Shown: positions 26,443-35,137, numbered from the stretch's first letter. The stretch is DNA of 64,000 bases from Gammaproteobacteria bacterium (GCA_009908385.1 JAAAPE010000073.1:62001-126000), one strand, 5' to 3'. Program-made: numbers and translations. Notes: generated by a model from the letters alone, not told the origin.

Positions 26443-28611
26443 ATGGGCACGCATACATGCCGGCGTTACTTCGCCACGGCGCCGAACGGCCTGCAGGATC
26501 TGCTCGCCGAGGAGCTGCGCTGGATCGGGCTGGCGGGCGTTCGCCCGCAGCGCGGCGGTGCCGCCTTCGAGGCGGCGCTTGCGGGCGGCTACCGGGCCTG
26601 CCTGTGGTCGCGGCTGGCCAATCGCGTGTTGCTGCCGATCGCGCAGTTCGAGGCCGATGACGACGACGCGCTCTATCGAGGCGCGAGCGCGATCGACTGG
26701 TCGTCGCACCTGGCGGCCGACGCGACCCTGGCCGTCGACTTCACCGGCATCAAGGCGGCCATCTCCCACAGCCGCTTTGGCGCCCAGCGCGTCAAGGACG
26801 CCGTCGTCGACCAGTTGCGCGAAGCCAGCGGCGCCCGGCCCTCGGTGGACCTGCGCACGCCGGACGTACGCATCAACGTGCACATGCACCGAAGCAGCGT
26901 CACCGTTGCCATCGACCTGTCGGGAGAAAGCCTCCACAAGCGTGGCTACCGCGAGACCGGTATTTCCGCGCCGCTGAAGGAAAACCTGGCCGCGGCCATG
27001 CTCTACCGGGCCGGTTGGCCCGAGATCGCGGCCGAGGGCGGCGGTTTCGTGGATCCGATGTGTGGTTCGGGGACGCTGGCCATCGAGGCGGCGTGGATGG
27101 CTTCGGATTCCGCCCCGGGGCTGCTCAGAACCCGATTCGGCTTCCAGCGCTGGCGCGGTCACGACGACGCGGCCTGGAAAGCGCTGGTCGACGATGCGCT
27201 CGACCGCCAGGAAGCCGGCCTCGAACGACTGCCGCCGATGGCGGCTTTCGACCACGACCGGCAGGCCGTACGGCTGGCCATGGCCAACATCGAGAAGGCC
27301 GGGCTGGAAGGCCGTATCCACGTCGAGCGGCGCGAGCTCTCGGCGGCTTCCATGCCGGCCGGTGTCGAGCGCGGGCTGGTGGCCACCAATCCGCCCTACG
27401 GTGAACGCATCGGGGAGCAGCACGAGCTTTTGCCCCTCTACCTGCGCCTGGGCGAAACCCTGCGGACCCGGTTCCCGGGGTGGCGCGCGATCGTGCTCAA
27501 CGGCGCTGCTTGCCAGATCGGGCTCAAACCCGAGAAGAGCTGGCAATTCTTCAATGGACCGCTCGAATGCCGGCTCGAACGCTTCGAGATCGGCGCCGGG
27601 TCCGCAGCGTCGCGGACCCAGCCCGCCGAGGACCTGGTCAATCGGCTGCAGAAGAACGAACGCCAGCTCAGGAAATGGCTCAAGCGGCACGGGGTGAGCT
27701 GCTACCGGCTCTACGATGCCGACATTCCCGAGTACGCGCTGGCCGTCGACGTCTACGGCAGCGAGGCGGGAGAATGGCTGCACGTGCAGGAATACGAGCC
27801 GCCCGGCAGCGTCGACGCCGGTCGAGCGCAGGCCCGGCTGCGTGCGGCCCTGAGCGCGATCCCAGCGGCGACCGGCGTTGCGCCGGAACGGATGGTCTTC
27901 AAGGTCAGACGCCGCCAGCGCGGCAGCGAGCAGTACCAGCGCATGAGCGAGCAGTCGCGCACGCTCGTGGTCCGGGAAGCTTCGTGCCGGCTGGAAGTCA
28001 ACCTGACCGACTATCTCGATACCGGGCTGTTCCTGGACCATCGGCCAGTCCGGCACTGGCTGGGCGAACACGCCCGCGACAAACGGTTGCTCAACCTTTT
28101 CTGCTACACCGGTGCGGCGACGGTGCACGCGGCGGTCGGCGGCGCCGCCGCGAGCACCAGCGTCGATTTATCGAAAACCTATCTGGCCTGGCTTCGCCGC
28201 AACCTGGCGCTCAACGATCACGACGAGCGTCGCCACCGCACGGTGCACGCCGACGCCCGCGAGTGGCTGGCGAATTGCCGCGAAAGCTTCGACCTGATCT
28301 TTCTCGATCCCCCTAGCTTTTCCAATTCGAAGCGGATGGAAGGCAGCCTCGATATCCAGCGCGACCATTCGGAGATGATCGACCGGGCCGTGGCGTGCCT
28401 TTCGACCGAGGGGGTGCTGGTCTTCTCGACCAATCTGCGCAGCTTCAGGCTCGATGCGGGCATCGCGGCGCGCCATGACGTCGATGACCGAAGCGGCTGG
28501 TCGATTCCCAAGGATTTCGAGCGCAACCGCCGAATCCATCAGTGCTGGTTCATTCGCCGTCGTCGCGGCGCTCCCGATCCTTCGGACTCGGAACGCTCGC
28601 CTGCTCGGTAG
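26443..28611 (+). CDS. rlmKL: bifunctional 23S rRNA (guanine(2069)-N(7))/(guanine(2445)-N(2))-methyltransferase RlmK/RlmL
   Basis: THUMP domain; FVDPMCGSGTLAIEAAWMA; TNPPYGERIG; LLNLFCYTGAATVHAA; DLIFLDPPSFSNSKRM. Confidence 0.96.
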   Translation: MGTHTCRRYFATAPNGLQDLLAEELRWIGLAGVRPQRGGAAFEAALAGGYRACLWSRLANRVLLPIAQFEADDDDALYRGASAIDWSSHLAADATLAVDFTGIKAAISHSRFGAQRVKDAVVDQLREASGARPSVDLRTPDVRINVHMHRSSVTVAIDLSGESLHKRGYRETGISAPLKENLAAAMLYRAGWPEIAAEGGGFVDPMCGSGTLAIEAAWMASDSAPGLLRTRFGFQRWRGHDDAAWKALVDDALDRQEAGLERLPPMAAFDHDRQAVRLAMANIEKAGLEGRIHVERRELSAASMPAGVERGLVATNPPYGERIGEQHELLPLYLRLGETLRTRFPGWRAIVLNGAACQIGLKPEKSWQFFNGPLECRLERFEIGAGSAASRTQPAEDLVNRLQKNERQLRKWLKRHGVSCYRLYDADIPEYALAVDVYGSEAGEWLHVQEYEPPGSVDAGRAQARLRAALSAIPAATGVAPERMVFKVRRRQRGSEQYQRMSEQSRTLVVREASCRLEVNLTDYLDTGLFLDHRPVRHWLGEHARDKRLLNLFCYTGAATVHAAVGGAAASTSVDLSKTYLAWLRRNLALNDHDERRHRTVHADAREWLANCRESFDLIFLDPPSFSNSKRMEGSLDIQRDHSEMIDRAVACLSTEGVLVFSTNLRSFRLDAGIAARHDVDDRSGWSIPKDFERNRRIHQCWFIRRRRGAPDPSDSERSPAR

Positions 28612-30382
28612 CGAAGTAGATCAACAGCCAGCCCTCGTCCGGCGTGAACGGATGCTCGCGTGAATAGAGGCGGAACCGGCCGTCCGGGGAAATGCTGCCC
28701 ACGAGTACCCAGTCCTCCCCCGGTTCTCCCAGCTTGTCCTCGAACTGCTCGTAGGAGAAGTTCTCGCTCAGGCGCGTGGTCTGGACGGCCCAGCCCTCGA
28801 TCATCCGCTCGTGCAGCGTATAGGCATCGATGGGAGGCTCGAAGGCGAAGTAGCCTCGCTGCTGGAGCGTCAGCCGGCGTTGCTCGTCGCTGGACTCGCT
28901 GGGCGGGGCGAGCTGGAAGGTCCGGTGATGCCCGAACTCGGCGCCAAGCGCCTTGCAGACGAGCGCGTTGTAGTAGTCGTTGTCGGTGGCGCATAGCAGG
29001 TAGCTGAGATGCTCGTCTTCGAGTTCGTGTTCCGCGTGTTCCGAGAGCACCTCGCCGTAGTAGGTCCGAACGCCGTCCATGCGGACCGGTTTGAGGCGAT
29101 ACCAGGAGCCGTCCGCCACCAGCACGTCGATATCGAGTTTCCCGAGTTCGTTGGCCAGCGAGCGCGTCCAGTCGGTGGCGCCGACGATCAGCAGGCCGTT
29201 CTCCTCCTTGGCTGCGAGGCCGAGTCCCCGTGCCAGGGGGGCGAGCGTGACGCCGTGTATGACGACGGTGACGAGGATCACCAGGAACACCAGAGGCAGC
29301 AGGATTTCGCCTTCCGGGAAACCGGACTGGACGAGGGCCGGGCCGAAGATGCTGGCCGTCGCCGCGGCGACGATGCCGCGTGGCGCGATCCAGGCGATCA
29401 GGGCCTTGTCCTGCCAGCGCATGGGCGCGCCGAGGGTCGCTAGCATGATCGTCAGCGGCCGCACCGCGAAGAGCACCACGAGCACGAACAGCAGGGCGGA
29501 TAGGTCGATCGTCCCGAGCAGGGCAGGGTCGAGTTGCGCGGGAATGACGATGAAGAGTACCGAAAGCAGGACGACCGTGAGGTTCTCCTTGAAGCGCCGA
29601 AGCGGCTCGCGCTCGACCAGGTGCATGTTGCCCAGCACCAGGCCCATCACAGTGACGGTCAGCAATCCGGCCTCGTGCTGGACCTGGTTGCTGGCCCAGT
29701 AGGCCGCTAGTACCAGGACCATCAGCATGGGTGGCTTGAGATGGGCAGGCACCACGCCACGGCGATAGAACCAGCCCGTCAGCCAGCCGCCGAGGCCGCC
29801 CAGGACGGCGGCTACCAGCACGGCCTGCCCCAGGCTCAGCAGCACCGTACCCCAGTCCTCGCCCGAGACGGTGAAGTACTGGAAGGCCAGGACGGCGAGC
29901 AGTACGCCGGCCGGGTCGTTGACGATGCCCTCCCACTTGAGCAGCGACGCCGACTCCTTGTTCAGCCGCGCCTGGCGCAGCAGGGGCAGGATGACCGTGG
30001 GGCCGGTGACCACCAGGATCGCGCCCAGCACGATGGCGACCGGCCAGGTCAGTCCCGCGACGTAGTGCGCGGCGAGCGCGCCGAGAAAGCAGGCCAGAAG
30101 CGGTCCGATCGTGGTCAGCCGGGTGACGCCGTGGCCGACGCGGCGGAACTCCCCGAGTTTCAGGTCCATGCCGCCCTCGAAAAGGATGATGGCAACGCCC
30201 AGGCCGATCAGTTCGGTCAGTTCTTCAGGCGCCAGGGCGATGTCGATCAGGCCCGTGATGGGACCGAGCGCCAGGCCGCTGGCGATGAGGATGACGATTG
30301 CAGGCAGGTGGATGCGCCAGGCGAGCCACTGGCTGGCGAGACCGGCGGCCAGGATCATCAACGTGAGTGTTGCGACGTGCAT
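28550..30382 (-). CDS. cation:proton antiporter (CPA1-type, NhaP-like) with C-terminal NAD-binding/TrkA-like region
   Basis: GVAIILFEGGMDLKLGEFR, GAILVVTGPTVILPLLRQ, IAPRGIVAAATASIF, ENGLLIVGATDWTRSLANEL. Confidence 0.92.
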   Translation of the reverse strand: MHVATLTLMILAAGLASQWLAWRIHLPAIVILIASGLALGPITGLIDIALAPEELTELIGLGVAIILFEGGMDLKLGEFRRVGHGVTRLTTIGPLLACFLGALAAHYVAGLTWPVAIVLGAILVVTGPTVILPLLRQARLNKESASLLKWEGIVNDPAGVLLAVLAFQYFTVSGEDWGTVLLSLGQAVLVAAVLGGLGGWLTGWFYRRGVVPAHLKPPMLMVLVLAAYWASNQVQHEAGLLTVTVMGLVLGNMHLVEREPLRRFKENLTVVLLSVLFIVIPAQLDPALLGTIDLSALLFVLVVLFAVRPLTIMLATLGAPMRWQDKALIAWIAPRGIVAAATASIFGPALVQSGFPEGEILLPLVFLVILVTVVIHGVTLAPLARGLGLAAKEENGLLIVGATDWTRSLANELGKLDIDVLVADGSWYRLKPVRMDGVRTYYGEVLSEHAEHELEDEHLSYLLCATDNDYYNALVCKALGAEFGHHRTFQLAPPSESSDEQRRLTLQQRGYFAFEPPIDAYTLHERMIEGWAVQTTRLSENFSYEQFEDKLGEPGEDWVLVGSISPDGRFRLYSREHPFTPDEGWLLIYFATEQASVPSPKDRERRDDGE

Positions 30383-30579
30383 GGATCGATTCTCCCCGAT
30401 CGAATGCGGCCCCTAGCTTTGAAGCAGGCCGGTGTTCGGGCGAGCATACCGAGTTTGCTTCCTCGGCGCGAACCAAACGGGCGATGCCGGCGATGGGGAT
30501 CTTTTTGCCCGCTTCGTGTAAAAACCGCCGTTCGGATGCATCCAATGAGGACGAACATGAAACGGATTGATCGATTCGC

Positions 30580-31041
30580 GTGAACCAGGCGCTCGAACAA
30601 GTGATCAGGGACCATGCCGGCCGGCTTCGGCGCATTGCCCGTCAGTACGCCGGCGAGGCCGACGAGCAGGACCTGCTGCAGGAAATCTGCCTGGCGCTCT
30701 GGCGCGGCCTCGACGGCTTCGAGGGGCGATCGAGCCTGTCGACCTGGGTATTTCGGGTTGCCGTGAATACCGCCCTGCAGTTCGTGCGCAAGCGGCAGCT
30801 GCCCACTTCGCCGCTGGCGTGCGAGCCGCCCGGGAGCAGCGATGTCGACGATCCCATGAGCCTGCTGCAGGCTTTTGTGGCTGGGCTCGATCCCGTCAAC
30901 CGGGCCGTGCTGCTGCTCGATCTCGAAGGGCTGGGTCGCCAGCAGATCGCCGACGTGCTCGGCCTGACGCCCGGTGCGGTGGCGGTTCGAATGACCCGGC
31001 TGAAACGGCGCTTCGAAGACGAATACGTGGAGGATTCCTGA
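30580..31041 (+). CDS. RNA polymerase sigma-70 family (ECF-like) factor, module 1
   Basis: EADEQDLLQEICLALWRGLDGFEGRSSLSTWVFRVAVNTAL; sigma4 GLGRQQIADVLGLTPGAVAVRMTRLKRR; GTG start overlapping an upstream 8-codon ORF. Confidence 0.88.
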   Translation: MNQALEQVIRDHAGRLRRIARQYAGEADEQDLLQEICLALWRGLDGFEGRSSLSTWVFRVAVNTALQFVRKRQLPTSPLACEPPGSSDVDDPMSLLQAFVAGLDPVNRAVLLLDLEGLGRQQIADVLGLTPGAVAVRMTRLKRRFEDEYVEDS

Positions 31042-31628
31042 TGGACTGGGACAACATGCGTGCTGAATGGCAGTCGCGCCCGGAACCGGGCCGCGGCGGC
31101 GATCTGCCGCTGCCGCGGGAAGCCCGACAACTCTGGCGAACGATCCGGCGCCGCGACTTCGTCGAGACCCTGGTGGCGCTCGGCCTGGCGCTGTTCTTCA
31201 GCGTCAGTGCCTGGCTGCTGTGGATGGGGGAGCTTGGGATTTCGGCGCTGTTCTCGGTGTGGCTGGTCGTCGCTTGCGTCGTGATCGCGATCCGCCTGCG
31301 CAACGCGCGGCGCCTGTTCCCCGAGCGTGCAAGCGATCTGCCGCTACTGGTCTTCCTGCGCGAGGAGCGCCGGGCCCTTGATCGCCAACGCCGTCTGCTC
31401 GGGACCGTTCTATGGTGGTACGTGGGTCCGATCGTCATCGGCGTGCTGGGGTTTTTCGTCGGCATCCGGGGGTTGCACTGGCATTCGCTGGTCTACACCG
31501 CGGTCGTGCTCCTGGCCGGCTTTGCCGTCGAACGCGCCAACCGCCTTGCCGTGAGCAACCGGATCGAGCCCGCCCTGGGCGCGCTCGACGAACAGATTCG
31601 ACAACTGGAGGAAGACAATGAGGAATGA
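31041..31628 (+). CDS. 195-aa four-TM protein downstream of sigma factor (candidate anti-sigma), module 1
   Basis: TGATG overlap with sigma gene; N-terminal MRAEWQ motif; two pairs of TM helices; C-terminal LDEQIRQLEE. Confidence 0.75.
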   Translation: MDWDNMRAEWQSRPEPGRGGDLPLPREARQLWRTIRRRDFVETLVALGLALFFSVSAWLLWMGELGISALFSVWLVVACVVIAIRLRNARRLFPERASDLPLLVFLREERRALDRQRRLLGTVLWWYVGPIVIGVLGFFVGIRGLHWHSLVYTAVVLLAGFAVERANRLAVSNRIEPALGALDEQIRQLEEDNEE

Positions 31629-33261
31629 CATGAAAGCATCCAGGCTCATCGACCTGCGCCTGACGACCTGTGCGCTGATGCTGCTCGTGGCCTTGTCGAG
31701 CCAGGCGCTCGCCGTCCCGGAAGGCTTGCTCGCGGACTCCCTGGAAGAGGGCGTTGCCTCCGGCAAGCTGCTCTCGGGTGTTGCAGCCACCTGGCGGGAC
31801 GGCGAGATCGCCGTGCATGCCGCTGGAGAGGCCGCGCCGGACAGCGGCTCGTCACCGAACCGCGCCAGCCGCTACCAGATCGGCTCGGTCACCAAGGCCT
31901 TCACCAACCTGCTGCTGGCCGAAATGGTCGCGCGCGGCGATGTCGGCTACGACACCACGCTGCGGGACCTGCTGGAAGACGAGGTGGCCTTCGCCAACGA
32001 GCGCGTGGGCGAGATCACCTTGATGGAGCTGGCCACGCACACCAGCGGGCTGCCTCGCCTGCCGGCCAATCTCGATCCATCCGACAACCGGGATCCCTAC
32101 GCCGACTACGATCGGCAAGCGCTCTACCGCGCGCTGGCCTCGGTCCGCGAAGGGCAGCCACTGGGCAAGGGCTACGCTTATTCCAATTTCGGGGCCGGTT
32201 TGTTGGGGCATCTGCTTGGGCGGGTCCACGGCGGGGGCTACCGCGCCGCACTGACCGAGCGGGTGCTCGACCCGATGGGGCTCGCGCGCACCGGCCTTGG
32301 AGCCGGTGAAACGGCGGCGACCGGCTTTTCCGGCGGCCAGGTCGTGATGGCCTGGACCTTCGATACACTGGCCGGCGCCGGCGCGCTGTGGAGCAACGCA
32401 GACGACCTGATGCGCCTGGCCGGCATCCAGCTCGGCGCGATGGAGCACGGCCTGGCGCACGACCTCGCCGCGGACCGGAAGATCGTCGTCGCCGAAGCGT
32501 CCCCGTTCAAGTTGACCCGGGTCTGGCACGTGGCCGAGTCGGCGGAGGGCCGAATCTTCTGGCACAACGGTGCCACCTCCGGCTACAAGAGCTTCTTCGG
32601 GTTTCGGCCGGAGACCGGCGAGGCCCTCGCCCTGCTGTTCGCGGGTGATGTCGATCCCCTGGGCGTGGCCAGCGCCTGGTTCGGCATCGAAATCGAGGTT
32701 CCGTCCGCGGGCCTTCCCGATCCGACCATTGCCGGACAGTACCGGCTCGGCCCGCAGCTGGGCATCGGGGTATTTGCCGGGGACCGGGGGCCGGTCGCCC
32801 GGCTCAGCGGGCAGCCGCCGGCCGCGCTCGAGGCCGTGGGCGACGACTGGTACGCGATCAACGTGGCCGACGCGAGCCTTCGCTTCCTGCGCGAGGATGA
32901 CCGGGTTGTGGCCGTCGAGCTGGTCCAGAACGGCACCACGCAGCGCGCCGAGAAGGTGGCCGACGAGGCCGAAGTCGTCTCCCGGGAAGAAGCCGAGCTC
33001 TCCCCGGAGGCCCTGGAAGCGTACCTGGGCGACTACGAGCTGGCGCCCCAGGCTCGTTTCACGATCCGTCGCGGCGAATCCGGCCTCGAGGCACGACTGA
33101 CCGGGCAGCCGTTCTTTCCGATCTATCCGCGTGGCGATGACGTCTTCTTCTACAAGGTTGTGGACGCCGAGCTGCACTTCGAGCGCAACGATGCCGGGGA
33201 AATCGAAGCCCTCGTGCTGCACCAGGGGGGCATGGAACAACGCGCCGAGCGCGTGGATTGA
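31618..33261 (+). CDS. serine hydrolase (class C beta-lactamase-like/PbpC family) with two C-terminal DUF3471-like repeats
   Basis: signal peptide; SVTKAFTN (SxxK); YAYSNFGAGLLG; HNGATSGYKSFFGF (HxG); duplicated C-terminal beta domains. Confidence 0.88.
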   Translation: MRNDMKASRLIDLRLTTCALMLLVALSSQALAVPEGLLADSLEEGVASGKLLSGVAATWRDGEIAVHAAGEAAPDSGSSPNRASRYQIGSVTKAFTNLLLAEMVARGDVGYDTTLRDLLEDEVAFANERVGEITLMELATHTSGLPRLPANLDPSDNRDPYADYDRQALYRALASVREGQPLGKGYAYSNFGAGLLGHLLGRVHGGGYRAALTERVLDPMGLARTGLGAGETAATGFSGGQVVMAWTFDTLAGAGALWSNADDLMRLAGIQLGAMEHGLAHDLAADRKIVVAEASPFKLTRVWHVAESAEGRIFWHNGATSGYKSFFGFRPETGEALALLFAGDVDPLGVASAWFGIEIEVPSAGLPDPTIAGQYRLGPQLGIGVFAGDRGPVARLSGQPPAALEAVGDDWYAINVADASLRFLREDDRVVAVELVQNGTTQRAEKVADEAEVVSREEAELSPEALEAYLGDYELAPQARFTIRRGESGLEARLTGQPFFPIYPRGDDVFFYKVVDAELHFERNDAGEIEALVLHQGGMEQRAERVD

Positions 33262-33309
33262 GAAACGGGTTCGACTCCCGCCGTCAAGATTGCGGATATT
33301 CCGGGCACG

Positions 33310-33332
33310 AAAAAGCCGGCACGGCGGCCGGC
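33310..33332 (-). terminator. Rho-independent terminator (minus strand; downstream of smpB-ssrA)
   Basis: minus strand GCCGGC-cgccgt-GCCGGC-TTTTT. Confidence 0.75.
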
Positions 33333-33335
33333 GCA

Positions 33336-33597
33336 CTGTTGAGGTCATTCATCAGCAGTCGCTCAGCTTGGCTCTCGGCTTGCGTAGCAAGGCGTCGGCG
33401 CGCAGGTGTAGGGGGCTTACATCAAGCGCCGAGAACGCAGTCTACGCAAGCCGAGAGACAAGCCCTTCGGGAGCTTCAGAGCCGGCCACCCGCTGCGTTC
33501 CGCTCGCTTGAAATAGTCCTGCTATTCCTGCACTCGCGCGCCTTGCCGGAGACCGGCTCTGAAGCTCTGAGCGTCTGCTGATGAACGACCTCATCAG
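33336..33597. repeat. nested palindromic element (predicted three-way junction)
   Basis: 31-nt terminal inverted repeats (28/31) enclosing a 22-nt inverted pair (21/22) and a 15-nt inverted pair (15/15). Confidence 0.9.
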
Positions 33598-33602
33598 TTT
33601 TT
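33578..33602 (+). terminator. Rho-independent terminator (plus strand; downstream of serine hydrolase gene), using the outer end of the palindromic element
   Basis: CTGATGA-acgacc-TCATCAG-TTTTT. Confidence 0.65.
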
Positions 33603-33612
33603 CGGGGGATCT

Positions 33613-33969
33613 TGGTGGAGGCGGCGGGAGTCGAACCCGCGTCCGCGAACCATCTGATCCTGGTTCTACATGCTTAGCCCGCTCGATTTTTTCTCGCCGT
33701 TACGCCGCCCGAGGGGCAGGGCATACGCAACGGCCAGTCTCTGTTTGATTTGACGCCATGCCCAGAGACGCGACATGACGCGATCCTGCTAAATGATCTC
33801 CGGTCGGAAGCGCAGGCTCAACCGGCGGAGAGCAGGCTGGTTTTTAGGCAGCCAGTGCGTAGTTGTCGTCGTTGGCAACTAACTTTGGTTCAGCTGGTTT
33901 TACGAGGTGAGCTGAGACCTCGGCATGCCCCAGGGTACGTCCGATCCGCGTCGAAGCCGGAACGCCCCC
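33613..33969 (-). ncRNA. ssrA: transfer-messenger RNA (tmRNA)
   Basis: 5' end GGGGGCGTTCCGGCTTCGACGCGGATCGGACGTACCCTGGGGCATGCCGAGGTC; tag reading frame GCCAACGACGACAACTACGCACTGGCTGCCTAA (ANDDNYALAA*); 3' end CGCGGGTTCGACTCCCGCCGCCTCCACCA. Confidence 0.97.
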
Positions 33970-34021
33970 GAAGTCGTAGGATAAGACTAGCAGCCTTTGC
34001 GAAAGTTCCGCAACAGCCGGG

Positions 34022-34483
34022 TCAATTACTCTTGAGAACCCGGGCTTTCTGCCGCTGCCAGTCCTTCTCCTTCTCGGCCCGGCGCTTGTCGTGCTGCTTC
34101 TTGCCGGTGGCCACCGCGATTTCGACCTTGACCTTGCCCTGTTTCCAGTACATGGCGGTGGGCACGATCGTCTGCCCCTTGCGTTCGACCAGGCCGATCA
34201 GACGGTCGATCTCGCGGCGGTGCATGAGCAGGCGGCGGGTGCGCGTGGGGTCGGGGTGAATGTGGGTGGACGCCGTGGGTAGCGGCGTGATGAGGCAGCC
34301 GAAGAGGAAGGCCTCGCCGTTCTTGAGCAGCACGTAGCTGTCGCCGAACTGCAGCTTGCCTTCGCGCAGCGCCTTGACCTCCCAGCCTTCCAGGGCGATG
34401 CCCGCCTCCAGCCGCTCGTCGAGCTGATACTCGAACTTCGCGCGCTTGTTCAGGGCGATCGTTGAAGAGGACTGCTTGGCCAT
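34022..34483 (-). CDS. smpB: SsrA-binding protein
   Basis: [44 protein letters not shown]-terminal [19 protein letters not shown]. Confidence 0.97.
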   Translation of the reverse strand: MAKQSSSTIALNKRAKFEYQLDERLEAGIALEGWEVKALREGKLQFGDSYVLLKNGEAFLFGCLITPLPTASTHIHPDPTRTRRLLMHRREIDRLIGLVERKGQTIVPTAMYWKQGKVKVEIAVATGKKQHDKRRAEKEKDWQRQKARVLKSN

Positions 34484-34539
34484 GGCTCCTGCATTCGATG
34501 GGTAAGGGGCGCAATGATAGCGCAGGGGCGGGACCAAGG

Positions 34540-34567
34540 GTTTCGGTGTTCAGGTTTCAGACTTCAG
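34540..34567. repeat. four tandem heptamers (RNTTCAG-type), left arm
   Basis: GTTTCGG TGTTCAG GTTTCAG ACTTCAG. Confidence 0.85.
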
Positions 34568-34668
34568 GATCTGCGGCTCCGGGCATTCCTTTCCGGCTCT
34601 TTCGCTCGCCGGGCGACGACCACGCCTCCACGGGTACAATCTGCCGCAGCGATCGGGGCGCCGCCGCC

Positions 34669-34696
34669 CTGAACACTGAAACCTGAACCCTGAAAC
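34669..34696. repeat. four tandem heptamers (CTGAANN), right arm, inverted relative to 34540-34567
   Basis: CTGAACA CTGAAAC CTGAACC CTGAAAC. Confidence 0.9.
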
Positions 34697-34705
34697 CTTT
34701 TCTCG

Positions 34706-35137
34706 ATGCCCGAAGTCCACCGTTCAGCGCTCGTTGCCTACACGCCCGCCCAGATGTACGGTCTGGTTCGCGACGTCGACAGTTATCCGAAATTCCTGCC
34801 CTGGGTCCGGCGTGCCGAGGTGCACCGGGAAGACGAGAGCCATCAGTTGGCGACGCTGGAGGTTCAGCTTGCCGGGTTGGTGCGGCGGTTCACGACGCGC
34901 AACACCCTGGTGCCCGACGAGCAGCTCCTGATGGAACTCGATCGCGGGCCTTTCGAGGATCTCAGCGGTCGCTGGGCCTTTGCGCCGGTGGGCGAGGGTT
35001 GCAGGGTCAGCCTGGACCTGCGCTTCCACGTCAGCGGCAGCCTGTTCCTGCGCCCCTTCCAGCGCAACTTCTCGCGCATGGCCGACCGCATGGTCGACGA
35101 CTTCACTCGGCGAGCGGACCAGGTCCATGGACGCTGA
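34706..35137 (+). CDS. ratA: RatA family ribosome-association / START-like coenzyme Q-binding protein
   Basis: YTPAQMYGLVRDVDSYPKFLPWV...LDRGPFEDLSGRWAF...FQRNFSRMADRMVDDFTRRAD; upstream of rnfH. Confidence 0.93.
   Translation: MPEVHRSALVAYTPAQMYGLVRDVDSYPKFLPWVRRAEVHREDESHQLATLEVQLAGLVRRFTTRNTLVPDEQLLMELDRGPFEDLSGRWAFAPVGEGCRVSLDLRFHVSGSLFLRPFQRNFSRMADRMVDDFTRRADQVHGR

Noticed and set aside
33336-33597. Integron attC site
   Set aside because: No RYYYAAC/GTTRRRY core boxes in the right places, no integron integrase, and the three-way geometry differs from attC hairpins.
33578-33602. Hammerhead ribozyme core (CTGATGA occurs at both ends of the palindromic element)
   Set aside because: No downstream GAAA core segment or cleavage-site helix in the required order; CTGATGA here simply pairs with TCATCAG.
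33266-33969. Genomic island integrated at ssrA
   Set aside because: No integrase, and the T-arm copy is inverted rather than a direct att repeat; smpB and neighbours are intact and syntenic.
34091-34282. 63-aa plus-strand ORF inside smpB
   Set aside because: Antisense to a well-supported gene.
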